Below are positions 56,429-64,000 of a stretch of 64,000 nucleotides of DNA, piece after piece. A program made the position numbers and the translations under genes. The DNA is taken from positions 186,001-250,000 of the forward strand of contig NZ_QNSE01000004.1 of NCBI RefSeq assembly GCF_003315485.1, read 5' to 3'. The notes under the pieces were generated by a model. It was not told the DNA's origin and made no database searches. It saw nothing but the letters and a program-made list of their open reading frames with translations. This DNA is from Marinomonas rhizomae. Its GTDB lineage: Bacteria > Pseudomonadota > Gammaproteobacteria > Pseudomonadales > Marinomonadaceae. Positions within the stretch are counted from its first letter, which is position 1. Every line of letters begins with the position of its first letter.

Positions 56429-56662
56429 ATGAACAATTTATCAAAGCGTTCAACTGTCTACTTTGAACCAGATACCCTCAAAGCGCTAAAAATGCGAGCG
56501 GCATCATCAGATGTGTCTGTTTCTGAGTTAATTGATGAAGCGGTTCGTTTGCTGCAGAGAGAAGATCAAGAAGATCTTGCTGATATATCAGAACGAGTAA
56601 ATGAGCCTGAAATGACTTATGAAGACTTTCAGAGTGAATTAAAAATTAATGGCAAAATATAA
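56429..56662 (+). CDS. RHH antitoxin of a RelE-type module (toxin lost)
   Basis: 77 aa from the ATG after GAGAGG. Ribbon-helix-helix pattern KRSTVYFEPDTLKALKMRAA followed by VSVSELIDEAVRLL. About 80 percent identical to the antitoxin at 56937. It overlaps the first codons of a toxin that is truncated, so it is an orphan. It could still bind the shared promoter or neutralise the neighbouring toxin. Confidence 0.85.
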   Translation: MNNLSKRSTVYFEPDTLKALKMRAASSDVSVSELIDEAVRLLQREDQEDLADISERVNEPEMTYEDFQSELKINGKI

Positions 56663-56693
56663 AACTTGCATCGAAAGTACTTCAATAACCTAA
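56649..56693 (+). pseudogene. Truncated RelE toxin start
   Basis: ATG GCA AAA TAT AAA begins exactly like the toxin at 57157 (MAKYK) and overlaps the antitoxin end in the same way, but after six codons the similarity ends and the frame stops at codon 15. Confidence 0.7.
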
Positions 56694-56782
56694 AGGGTCC
56701 GAACTCCTTTTCCTCCATCGTACTATTTAAAACAACAAGCCTTCATGGAAAAGGGCTTTGACCCTGACTTCACCAGAGATGC

Positions 56783-56858
56783 GAGCAAACCAAACACCAC
56801 CGCTCGACGTTACTGTTATTAATTGCCGTTTGGCCTCGCTCTTGACGTTCGTCTTGCT
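56783..56858. repeat. Palindromic repeat D, copy 2
   Basis: Contains AAACACCACCGCTCGAC and CTCGCTCTTGACGTTCGTCT, corresponding to copy 1 with an insertion in the loop. It lies in the spacer between the two toxin-antitoxin units. Confidence 0.55.
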
Positions 56859-56936
56859 CTTATAAATTAGCTTTCTGATGTTTTAACGTTATAATGCTAC
56901 AATGTTAAAACCCCAAAAGAATCGTCGAGGTGTAAC

Positions 56937-57170
56937 ATGAGTAATTTATCAAAACGGTCAACAGTCTACTTTGAACCCGCTATCCATCAAGCGTTAAAAA
57001 TGCGAGCGGCATCATCAGATGTTTCTATTTCAGAACTAATTGATGAAGCGGTTCGTTTGCTTATGAGAGAAGATCAAGAAGACCTTGCTGCCATTTCAGA
57101 ACGAGTCAATGAGCCAGAAGTGACTTATGAAGTTTTTCTAAACGAGCTGAAAGCGAATGGCAAAATATAA
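56937..57170 (+). CDS. RHH antitoxin of RelE-type module
   Basis: 77 aa: KRSTVYFEPAIHQALKMRAA and VSISELIDEAVRLLMRED form the ribbon-helix-helix; the C-terminal NEPEVTYEVFLNELK probably wraps the toxin. Fourteen-base overlap with the toxin gene. The upstream 60 bases resemble those before 56429, so both units share promoter-operator sequence and probably cross-regulate. Confidence 0.9.
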   Translation: MSNLSKRSTVYFEPAIHQALKMRAASSDVSISELIDEAVRLLMREDQEDLAAISERVNEPEVTYEVFLNELKANGKI

Positions 57171-57420
57171 GATTTCTTTCAAAAAGTCAGTTGGCAAAGA
57201 TTTTAAGAGTATTCCTAAAAAAGATGTACCCAAAATACTTCAAAAAATTGAAAGTCTAGCTGATAACCCAAGAGCAGAAGGTTGCATCAAGCTATCGGGT
57301 TTAGAAAATTATCGTGTAAGGCAAGGTTTATATCGGATCATCTATGAGATAAGAGATGACGTATTGATCATAAACGTGATCAAAGTCGCACACAGATCCT
57401 CTGTGTATAAAAACAATTAG
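57157..57420 (+). CDS. RelE/ParE-family toxin
   Basis: 87 aa: KISFKKSVGKDFKSIPKKD, LSGLENYRVRQGLYRIIYEI and a C-terminal VIKVAHRSSVYKNN, the normal RelE-superfamily layout with basic residues for mRNA binding. Probably a ribosome-dependent mRNA interferase neutralised by the overlapping antitoxin. Confidence 0.9.
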   Translation: MAKYKISFKKSVGKDFKSIPKKDVPKILQKIESLADNPRAEGCIKLSGLENYRVRQGLYRIIYEIRDDVLIINVIKVAHRSSVYKNN

Positions 57421-58161
57421 CTTTGCTCTTGGTGTTCGCCTTGTCCCACATCAATCACCAAAATACCTCGCGTACAAACTTACACGTAGGGCACGATGAG
57501 CGCAGCGTGATCTGCCTCGAAAGCGAAGCTTTCTTTTGTTTATCTTGGCGATGTCTCTGAGAGTAAAGTAACAAAACGGCTTCGCATCATACAGGCATGG
57601 AACAATGGCAGTTAGCGTTAGCACACGGTGAGATCAGTATTTAAGAAGGATCAGGTCAAAAGACCCGAGGGAATTGCTTGCTTCGCGGGTCAAATCGAGC
57701 TACAAAAGAGCAAATGAAGAACCAACATAGCGGCGATCAAAGATGATCTGAAGCGGCATAGTCCAAACAGACTCTGAAGTTTAGCGAGTTATTTAACAGG
57801 GAAGTCCCACCATGAAAAAAGCAAATCCCCTATATAGACAACGCAGCCGTTCAACAGTGGGTTATAGCCGCAGCTACGCTGCCGTATAACCCTTAATTGT
57901 TCTGTGTGTCCTAAGGGTGAAGAATGTAGCACTTGGGCCTATATGGGATTCAAATGGGTGAATGCATCAACTGATGGCCTTTTCCAGATATGTTTTTCTG
58001 GTGAAGAAACACAAATATGTTGGTAAAATGATTGATCTACAGCGGCAGTTTCAAAATGGATGAGACCACATGAAAACGAAGAAACCAAAGGAATACTCCG
58101 TGCGTAGTATTGTTACCAAATGCAAACTCATCTGTTCTTATGGTAATAGTACATCGATATT
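57421..58161. other. 741-base gene-free stretch before the ABC-3C island
   Basis: No convincing gene. It begins with a piece of repeat D. At 57859-57892 is a hairpin (GGGTTATA and TATAACCC with an inner GCAGC/GCTGC) without a T run. GACCCG/CGGGTC (near 57661-57691) could form another stem. A 32-codon frame (58070-58168, MKTKKPKEYSVRSIV) overlaps the next gene start. It may be scar DNA from a mobile element that brought the island. Confidence 0.4.
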
Positions 58162-59163
58162 ATGCTGAAAATTACAAACATACCGGCAAAATGTGGAGAT
58201 AGCTTCTTAATTGAAGATATGGATGATCAAAGAAAATTATTACTAGACTGTGGCTTCAAACTTACCTACCTTAATAACATTAAGCAATTGACCTCAAGTG
58301 TTGACTATCTAATTTTGACACACTCAGATGAAGACCATATTCATGGTGCGATTCCTCTAATTGAAGACACTCCTCACAGGTTTACTGTTGGGAAAGTGTT
58401 CGTAAATGTACCGAGCTCGTATGAGGTCAGGGCTGAGAGTGGCGACATATCTATTCATCAAGCAATTACACTGGAAAACTTACTTAAAGAGAAAGAGCTA
58501 CCTTATCAAAGTCTCCTAGCAGGAGAGACAGTTAAAATTTCAGAGAATATTAGCTTAGAAATAATCTCGCCCTCCAAGGAAGATTTAGAATATTTTATCG
58601 GGAAATATAATGACGTTAGGGAATCTTCTACTCCAGACCCAATATCAAAGGCCGGTACTATCATTCCGCTTGAGACTCTGGCAAATCATCAAGATGCGTA
58701 TAAGTCCAAAAAATCTGACTTCACTAATGTTGCATCAATAGCCTTCATACTTAAATACAAGGATAGAAATCTGCTTTTTCTAGGAGATGCACACCCTACA
58801 GTTGTTACTGACTACCTAGAAGCCAAAGGTTTTTCAAAAGATAAAAAATACACTTTTGATTATATCAAGCTTTCACACCATGGAAGTATAACAAGCATAT
58901 CTAATAAGTTTGTTGCAATTGTTAGTTGTTCTAACTATATATTGAGCACCAATGGTGGGAAGGCTCGAAGTCTTCACCCTAGCAGAGAAACACTAGCAAA
59001 ATTAGCATTAAGTGTTGACAGAAACGGTAATGATGCCATTAATTTTTTCTTCAACTATCCAGTTGAAGAAATTACTGCTAGAAACGGCCTATTAATTAGC
59101 TCAGAAGAAAAAAATAAATACAATATAAAACTAATTGAACAAAGTAGCTTCGATATAATATGA
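58162..59163 (+). CDS. ComEC/Rec2-type metallo-beta-lactamase-fold protein of ABC-3C system
   Basis: 333 aa. MBL metal motif in the ComEC form HSDEDH (54-59, from LILTHSDEDHIHG), then LLFLGDAH (about 209-216) and IKLSHHGS (about 233-240). No signal peptide or membrane segment, so cytoplasmic. ComEC-type MBL domains are thought to be nucleases or phosphodiesterases. First gene of a four-gene island with four-base or near overlaps. No clear ribosome site; translation may be coupled to a short overlapping upstream frame. MBL plus protease pairs are also the effector half of AVAST type 1 systems. AT-rich compared with xdh. Confidence 0.85.
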   Translation: MLKITNIPAKCGDSFLIEDMDDQRKLLLDCGFKLTYLNNIKQLTSSVDYLILTHSDEDHIHGAIPLIEDTPHRFTVGKVFVNVPSSYEVRAESGDISIHQAITLENLLKEKELPYQSLLAGETVKISENISLEIISPSKEDLEYFIGKYNDVRESSTPDPISKAGTIIPLETLANHQDAYKSKKSDFTNVASIAFILKYKDRNLLFLGDAHPTVVTDYLEAKGFSKDKKYTFDYIKLSHHGSITSISNKFVAIVSCSNYILSTNGGKARSLHPSRETLAKLALSVDRNGNDAINFFFNYPVEEITARNGLLISSEEKNKYNIKLIEQSSFDII

Positions 59164-60275
59164 ATGAATTAGATGTACTACCAAAAACTAGCGTAAAGAT
59201 CTATCAGTCCGTTAATTATCATGGGTCAGGTGTATTGGTTGAAGCTGATGGCGTATTCTATGTTTTTAGTGCTGCTCATGTTATATGTCAAGATTTAAAT
59301 AAACCTTTAATACTTGATGGGTTTTATGGCATATCAGAAAAATATGGAAAGATTGAATTTGATAATTTAATAGGAGAACACAAAGCGACTCAGGAGTATG
59401 ACATTGCTGTTATAGCCATAGACAAGACGCACAATTTCCCAGATTTTCCTAAAATAAGCTTTTGTGAAGACATTAGTTTTCCTGAAAACTCCTATACTTT
59501 CAGAGGAACTCAAAAGTCACCAGCCTTAAGAGCCCATACTGTAACTCCCTGCCATCTGGACACTTCTATCAATGAAGAAGGTTCATTTTGCCTCAAGGTT
59601 CCGCTGGAAGCTTACGCCGACATGAAAGGGAGCGTAGGGGCAGAAGTACTTGGGGGATATTCAGGCAGCGGGATTTTCATAAAAGAAGCCGACAACAATT
59701 ATTTGGTTGGCATAGCTCAAAATATAGATAAGGATGACTTTACAGGCGTAAATTGCCGATCCATTAAAGTCATTAAAGATTCATTTCTACCGAATATTAA
59801 TATCGCAGATTTTCATGGTGGCAATGCTCAATTGAAGTTAAATATTGCTGATATTCGAAGAAATGTTACTCAAGGCATGATAGATGAAAGAAAAAAATCT
59901 AATGACTATGGAGATGTTGAAAACCTCACTAGAAAGATGAATTCGTTTATGAAAGATTGGACACCTGAAGACCTAGATGGATTTATAAACGACATTTTGG
60001 TTTGGGAAGATATTGAACATTCAAAAATCAGAAATCACAGTTCATATCGTGATCTCATTGAGAATGCGAAAGCGATATGGGCATCTGGAAACAAAAAATA
60101 CCAAGTGAGTAGCATTCAGCAAGGTAACGAGCGCTTCCATAAAATCCTAGATGAACTTACTGATCTCCTAAAAGATGAGCTAGATGGAACCTCAATTAAA
60201 TCTAGTAGCTCTGTTATAGCCGCTGGAGAAATTGCCCGACTATTAGCAAATTGCACTTTGGATTTTAAAGAATGA
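59160..60275 (+). CDS. Trypsin-like serine protease of ABC-3C system
   Basis: 371 aa. The chymotrypsin triad is readable: His40 in FSAAHVI, Asp81 in YDIAVIA and Ser168 in GGYSGSGIF. A C-terminal region of about 150 residues (from about 225) is helical (NDYGDVENLTRKMNSFMKDW, LDGFINDILVWEDIEHSKI) and probably docks to partners. No signal peptide, so it should act inside the cell, on cellular or phage proteins or on its partner proteins. The ATG overlaps the MBL stop (ATGA), as does its own stop with the next gene. Confidence 0.87.
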   Translation: MNELDVLPKTSVKIYQSVNYHGSGVLVEADGVFYVFSAAHVICQDLNKPLILDGFYGISEKYGKIEFDNLIGEHKATQEYDIAVIAIDKTHNFPDFPKISFCEDISFPENSYTFRGTQKSPALRAHTVTPCHLDTSINEEGSFCLKVPLEAYADMKGSVGAEVLGGYSGSGIFIKEADNNYLVGIAQNIDKDDFTGVNCRSIKVIKDSFLPNINIADFHGGNAQLKLNIADIRRNVTQGMIDERKKSNDYGDVENLTRKMNSFMKDWTPEDLDGFINDILVWEDIEHSKIRNHSSYRDLIENAKAIWASGNKKYQVSSIQQGNERFHKILDELTDLLKDELDGTSIKSSSSVIAAGEIARLLANCTLDFKE

Positions 60276-60709
60276 GTATAGATATCCAGCTGAAACCTCA
60301 ATTCCTCGATAGCGCACCTGACAATAGCACGCTAACTCATCTTGCTATTATTTGTGGTGCACTGAAATATTGTCTTGGAAGCGCAAAGACAATGTCATTT
60401 ATCAAGCTTACCTACATATTTGATAAAACCTTAAATTTAGAAGCTAATGCATTTTCTTCAAAGATAACTTTATCTTCTTGGAATATTGATAATGATTTTA
60501 AAAAATCGCTCATAATGGCTGAATCTAATGGCTTTATAGAGTTGCTAACAGATAAAGCATCTAAGGAAATTAGAATTTCACCGACCGATAAAGGCGATAT
60601 ATACCTTAGCTCAGTTGAAACTCATCAAGCGTTTGTGAACTATTTAGAATATTTGAAGGAAATTAAAATTCCTGAGAATAGATTTAATAACCTAATTATT
60701 AGAAGTTAA
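60272..60709 (+). CDS. ABC-three-component middle component (winged-helix-like)
   Basis: 145 aa, soluble. Sequence suggests a small wHTH-like protein: LTHLAIICGALKYCLGSAKT, MSFIKLTYIFDKTLNLE, then ESNGFIELLTDKASKEIRIS and PTDKGDIYLS. Size, position directly before the ABC ATPase and the helix-turn-helix-like pattern fit the 'middle component' of ABC-3C systems, thought to bridge the ATPase and effectors or nucleic acid. No other identity is apparent. Confidence 0.7.
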   Translation: MSIDIQLKPQFLDSAPDNSTLTHLAIICGALKYCLGSAKTMSFIKLTYIFDKTLNLEANAFSSKITLSSWNIDNDFKKSLIMAESNGFIELLTDKASKEIRISPTDKGDIYLSSVETHQAFVNYLEYLKEIKIPENRFNNLIIRS

Positions 60710-60713
60710 TAAA

Positions 60714-62768
60714 ATGCACATCAACTCAGTATCAGCGAAAATTCTTGCAGGCACAGAAGATGGGCTAAAGCCATTTGGTTTTGAATATGGTTTTAATCCC
60801 GGACTAAATATTCTGACAGGTGACAACTCCAGTGGTAAGTCCACTATTCTTAGCTGTATGTATTACTGTCTAGGAATGGAACAACTAATGGGGAGTAAGG
60901 GAATTAATGCACTAAGTCCTGCTTTGCATCAAGTGCTTAATTTTGAAGGCCACCCTTGCAATGTTTATGAATCAAGCTGCTCACTAATCATCACTGCAAA
61001 TAACGGTAAGCAATACACGCTTACACGTCGTATAGTCTCATCCGATGAGATAACTATCAATGAAATACTAATATTCGATGGAATCACAACTACGCCTAAG
61101 TTTGTTCATTCAGCAAGAGATCACGGTGACCAAGGGTTCTATCAATGGCTCGCAGAAGTAAATGAGTTAGAAATCTTTAATGTCGAATCCTTTAACGGTG
61201 AATCGACCAAGCCACTTTATATGCAGAATGTATTTTCACTGGCTTTCATTGAGCAGACAAAAGGGTGGTCAGATATATTCTCAATGATGCCTAGCTTCGG
61301 TATTAAAGACCCTAGACAAAAGGTTGTTGAGTATTCTCTTGGGCTTAATTCTTTAGAGTTAAATATGAAGCTTGATCAAATTAAAGCTGATAAAAATCAG
61401 ATTAAGGGTGAATGGAAGCGAATTGATAACGATCTAATATATCGAGCTCAAGCGACTCAACTCTACTTGTCGATTTTTGATAAGAACAAGCCAATTACAG
61501 ATGACAAAATCGAAGGAATATATGCAGCTGAACTAAACAATGATGGAAAAGAAATTAAGATTAGTCAGATAACTAAAATTATACAAAAGGAAATTGATGA
61601 TTCTGATAAACGCATTGAACTCACGGACACTTCTAAAGATATTTCCAAAGACTTAATTAGCACGAGGGAAAAGATAAAAGAATCGTTATCCACATTCATA
61701 TCGGAAAGGAATGATGCTTCAGGGTTATATGACGAGGAAAAGGTAAAGTTAGCCAGCTTCAAGAGTTCATTATCTTCTACGATAAATGACATTCAGGGGT
61801 TTCAAGATGTTAAGAAGTTATCCATTAGCAGAAATTGGGAAAGTCTATCAACATCTAAGTGCCCTGTTTGTGAAAATAGTGTTGAAAATAAAAAAGATGC
61901 TGAGCTATCGAAAGAGACTATTGAAAAGAGTATTGCATTTCTTAAATCTCAAAAGTCCACATATGAAAAGTACATTGAAGCTTCTGAATCGGTGCTAGAG
62001 CGGTATGTATCAGCTTTAGCTTATTATGATAAGAGTATCGCATTAAAGCGGACGCAGCTTGATAGTATTCATAAAGACTTAAATTCACCAAGCTCACAAT
62101 CAGTCAGAGGCGAACTTGAGATCCAAGCAGAACTAAAACATCGGCTTAATGATATCAAGCAATTTAACTCTTACCTTAAATACGCAAAGAGTAGAATGAA
62201 AAATTTGAGTAAACAGTACTTCATTTTAGACGGGGAAGAAAAGAGGCTTAAAGGTTTAGTCTCAACTGATGAAGAAACAATTCTTAAGTTCAAACGATCA
62301 TTTATCTCACTACTAGACTCCTTCGGCTATAAAAGTAATGGCGTAAAAAATATAACTATCCGTGATCAGGCTCCTCACAGGCTCATGCCAATTGTCTTTA
62401 TTGAGGGGCAAGAGCCTCAATATATTCGATATGTTTCATCTGCCAGTGATTTCGTAAGATCAATTTGGTCTTATTATCTTTGCCTACTGGAGATGGGGTC
62501 TTTACATCCTGGGTTCCTGTTAATGGATGAACCTGGTCAGCATCAGATGCGAGTAGATAGTATGAAAGAGCTATTATCCCATAGCTCGAAACTAGGAAAG
62601 CAAGTTATTCTGGCAATCTCACAAGATAGAGACTACGACAAAAAAGATGTAAATATTTCGGCCTTAATCGAAGGTATTGAGCCCAGTAAGATTCATATGC
62701 TTCATATCGAGGATAAAACTTATTGTATTTCCCCAACTGAAATCCCTACTAACGATTCTGGGTTGTAA
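60714..62768 (+). CDS. Rad50-like ABC ATPase (DUF3732 type) of ABC-3C system
   Basis: 684 aa. Walker A GDNSSGKST (36-44) opens the sequence, and Walker B is FLLMDEPGQHQ with Asp605-Glu606. Between them lies a long coiled coil (about 215-530) broken at its middle by a zinc-hook motif CPVC (383-386), as in Rad50. The C-signature is degenerate (YVSSASDFVRSIWSYY). This is the ABC-3C ATPase layout. It probably dimerises on DNA or nucleoprotein and switches the MBL and protease partners on. It starts four bases after the middle-component stop and is the last gene of the island. Confidence 0.88.
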   Translation: MHINSVSAKILAGTEDGLKPFGFEYGFNPGLNILTGDNSSGKSTILSCMYYCLGMEQLMGSKGINALSPALHQVLNFEGHPCNVYESSCSLIITANNGKQYTLTRRIVSSDEITINEILIFDGITTTPKFVHSARDHGDQGFYQWLAEVNELEIFNVESFNGESTKPLYMQNVFSLAFIEQTKGWSDIFSMMPSFGIKDPRQKVVEYSLGLNSLELNMKLDQIKADKNQIKGEWKRIDNDLIYRAQATQLYLSIFDKNKPITDDKIEGIYAAELNNDGKEIKISQITKIIQKEIDDSDKRIELTDTSKDISKDLISTREKIKESLSTFISERNDASGLYDEEKVKLASFKSSLSSTINDIQGFQDVKKLSISRNWESLSTSKCPVCENSVENKKDAELSKETIEKSIAFLKSQKSTYEKYIEASESVLERYVSALAYYDKSIALKRTQLDSIHKDLNSPSSQSVRGELEIQAELKHRLNDIKQFNSYLKYAKSRMKNLSKQYFILDGEEKRLKGLVSTDEETILKFKRSFISLLDSFGYKSNGVKNITIRDQAPHRLMPIVFIEGQEPQYIRYVSSASDFVRSIWSYYLCLLEMGSLHPGFLLMDEPGQHQMRVDSMKELLSHSSKLGKQVILAISQDRDYDKKDVNISALIEGIEPSKIHMLHIEDKTYCISPTEIPTNDSGL

Positions 62769-63022
62769 GTCTTTCGCATGGTCAATATTTCTGCCAAGAC
62801 TCAATTATATTATTAGGGCACGAGCCCTGTGTACTTTCGGATCAAAAATGTGTTGGTACAGAGAATAAGTACATCTTTCCGGACTGGTTTGGTTTTCCGC
62901 TGTGATCGTAATCAGCCGCAAATGTAAACGTTAAAATACAACTCAACTTGGTATAAAGAAATCATAGCCCTACAACAAGGGCTCTCTACCAAGCACCCTT
63001 GTTCCTTTCCTAACCAAAAAAC

Positions 63023-63265
63023 TCACTTCCAAACCGGTTTTCTTACTTCGTGATCCACGTCGGCAGCGGTGAGGCCGAGGTCTTTCAGTTGTGCTTCGTT
63101 TAAACGGCTAAGTCGGTTTCTAGTACGCCAGTTATGGGCGATTTTTTTGATGGCTGCTTTCCATGGTTTTTCTTTCAGGTTTTCTAATGTCGCTTTGCAG
63201 CATTGGCTTATGTCTATCTGGTGAGATGGGTTGTTGCTGAGTGTTTCTGGTGTGCCATTTTTCAT
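63023..63265 (-). CDS. DUF1127 family protein
   Basis: 80 aa from the ATG preceded by AAGGAG; an upstream extension to 63331 lacks one. The C-terminal third is the DUF1127 pattern NWRTRNRLSRLNEAQLKDLG followed by LTAADVDHEV. DUF1127 proteins are small, Arg-rich and in some bacteria bind RNA or act in phosphate and stress regulation. Divergent from a LysR gene, which often regulates DUF1127 genes of this kind. The 62769-63022 DNA downstream shows no gene. Confidence 0.85.
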   Translation of the reverse strand: MKNGTPETLSNNPSHQIDISQCCKATLENLKEKPWKAAIKKIAHNWRTRNRLSRLNEAQLKDLGLTAADVDHEVRKPVWK

Positions 63266-63393
63266 GATGTTGCTCCTTGTGTTTGTCTGTTTTTGATACT
63301 CTGTAGATAAATAATCGTTTATTAATTGCACTACGACAAACGAGAAAAAGTGTTTTATAGTTAAGAAAATCTTACTTATAAAAGGTGTGTTTC

Positions 63394-64000
63394 ATGTCTT
63401 CCAGTCGAGCTTTGCCGCCGCTTAAATCCTTGCAGGCGTTTCGTTATGCGGCGCAGTCGTTGAGTTTTAAGAAGGCGGCGGAGTCGCTTTTTGTGACGCA
63501 GGCGGCGGTGAGTCAGCAGATCAAAACTTTGGAGCAGGCGCTAAGCGTTGAGTTGTTTGAACGGCACACTCGCCAAGTGGTGCTGACGTCGGAAGGGCAG
63601 TATTTGTTTGATTATGTTGAGAAGGCGTTTGGTTTATTAGAAGAGGGTGTAAAAGGTATTACGGAAGATCCGAATCCCAATACTTTGGTGATCAGTTCGG
63701 TACCGTCGTTTTCGAGCCGTTGGTTGGTGTCGCGTTTGGGTGGGTTTCAAGCGCAAGAGCCGGAGATTAATCTTCGCTTGAGCCCAAGTATTGAGTTATC
63801 GACGTTTGCGGATAGCGATTTGGATTTGTGTATTCGTTTAGGTCGTGGCGAGTACGCTGGGCTAAAATCACAGCTTTTATTCAAAGAGCATTTGGTGTTG
63901 GTGTGTCATCCGTCGATGATTCATATGGATGAACCGATTAAAGAACAGTTGATCAATATTCCGGTTATTACTGATACTGGGCCAGACGTTCGGCATGTTT
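63394..64000 (+). CDS. LysR family regulator, 5' part (runs off the window)
   Basis: At least 202 codons, open to the end of the window. GcvA-like N-terminus: LPPLKSLQAFRYAAQSLSFK, KAAESLFVTQAAVSQQIKTL and LFERHTRQVVLTSEGQ, followed by the effector domain (SSVPSFSSRWLVSRLGGFQA, DLDLCIRLGRGEY). AAAGGTGTG lies before the ATG. Divergent from the DUF1127 gene, its likely target. Confidence 0.92.
   Translation, partial: MSSSRALPPLKSLQAFRYAAQSLSFKKAAESLFVTQAAVSQQIKTLEQALSVELFERHTRQVVLTSEGQYLFDYVEKAFGLLEEGVKGITEDPNPNTLVISSVPSFSSRWLVSRLGGFQAQEPEINLRLSPSIELSTFADSDLDLCIRLGRGEYAGLKSQLLFKEHLVLVCHPSMIHMDEPIKEQLINIPVITDTGPDVRHV

Noticed and set aside
57421-58161. Retron, group II intron or tRNA-like RNA ahead of the ABC-3C island.
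   Set aside because: No reverse transcriptase, no domain V sequence and no cloverleaf could be recognised; only unspecific stems.
1-64000. CRISPR arrays, rRNA or tRNA genes and prophage structural genes.
   Set aside because: No regularly spaced repeats, no tRNA-like cloverleaf and no phage structural proteins were found by reading both strands.

Overview
The window looks like a chromosomal segment of a marine gammaproteobacterium, most likely Marinomonas or a close Oceanospirillales relative. This is inferred from gene content and moderate-to-low GC, not from a marker gene: there is a Pseudomonas-type dimethylglycine operon, a purine-to-allantoin cluster, a tyrosine/homogentisate operon and several chemotaxis and diguanylate cyclase genes. 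No rRNA, tRNA or CRISPR array was seen.

Layout. 1-4.7 kb: an AT-rich leftward operon of MmgE/PrpD, a GAPDH-fold dehydrogenase and an APH-like kinase fold, with a divergent LysR regulator; no pathway is recognised. 4.9-10.7 kb: housekeeping and small hypothetical genes (DUF523, nucleotidyltransferase-like, DUF418, a PAS chemoreceptor, MYG1) plus a decayed second MYG1 copy. 11.2-12.6 kb: an AztD-like zinc chaperone behind a Zur box. 12.9-17.7 kb: MarR regulator, a 36-bp operator-like palindrome, hmgA, hpd, a wrecked maiA and fahA. 17.8-24.5 kb: two membrane GGDEF proteins flanking an M48 lipoprotein protease. 24.5-25.9 kb: a leader peptide with six consecutive Thr codons, an attenuator and a ThrRS paralogue lacking TGS and editing domains. 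26-29.8 kb: repeat-rich DNA with an IS1182-type insertion sequence. 30-38 kb: dimethylglycine demethylation operon (dipeptidase, DUF5943, dgcA, dgcB, two ETF subunits, small ORF). 38-44 kb: porin, IclR regulator, Cache chemoreceptor and a Fur-box iron-complex binding protein. 44-56.2 kb: purine catabolism (hpxO, uraH, uraD, an iron/2-oxoglutarate oxygenase, a guanine-deaminase-like protein, an ABC importer, xdhABC). 56.2-57.4 kb: duplicated RelE-type toxin-antitoxin modules, one with its toxin lost. 58.2-62.8 kb: a four-gene AT-rich island (ComEC-type MBL, trypsin-like protease, small middle component, Rad50-like ABC ATPase with a zinc hook) that I read as an ABC-three-component conflict system. 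63-64 kb: DUF1127 protein and the start of a LysR regulator.

How the genes work together. The purine set can take guanine to xanthine, xanthine to urate (XdhABC), urate to 5-hydroxyisourate (HpxO), then to OHCU (UraH) and allantoin (UraD), with an ABC transporter probably bringing in a substrate. The hmgA-hpd-fahA set breaks down 4-hydroxyphenylpyruvate; the isomerase between HmgA and FahA must come from elsewhere because the local maiA is destroyed. The DgcAB/ETF set demethylates dimethylglycine and passes electrons to the membrane.

Most noteworthy: the ABC-3C/MBL/protease island at 58-63 kb, the Thr-codon attenuator governing an editing-less ThrRS at 24.5-25.9 kb, and the unassigned PrpD/GAPDH-like/kinase operon at the left edge.
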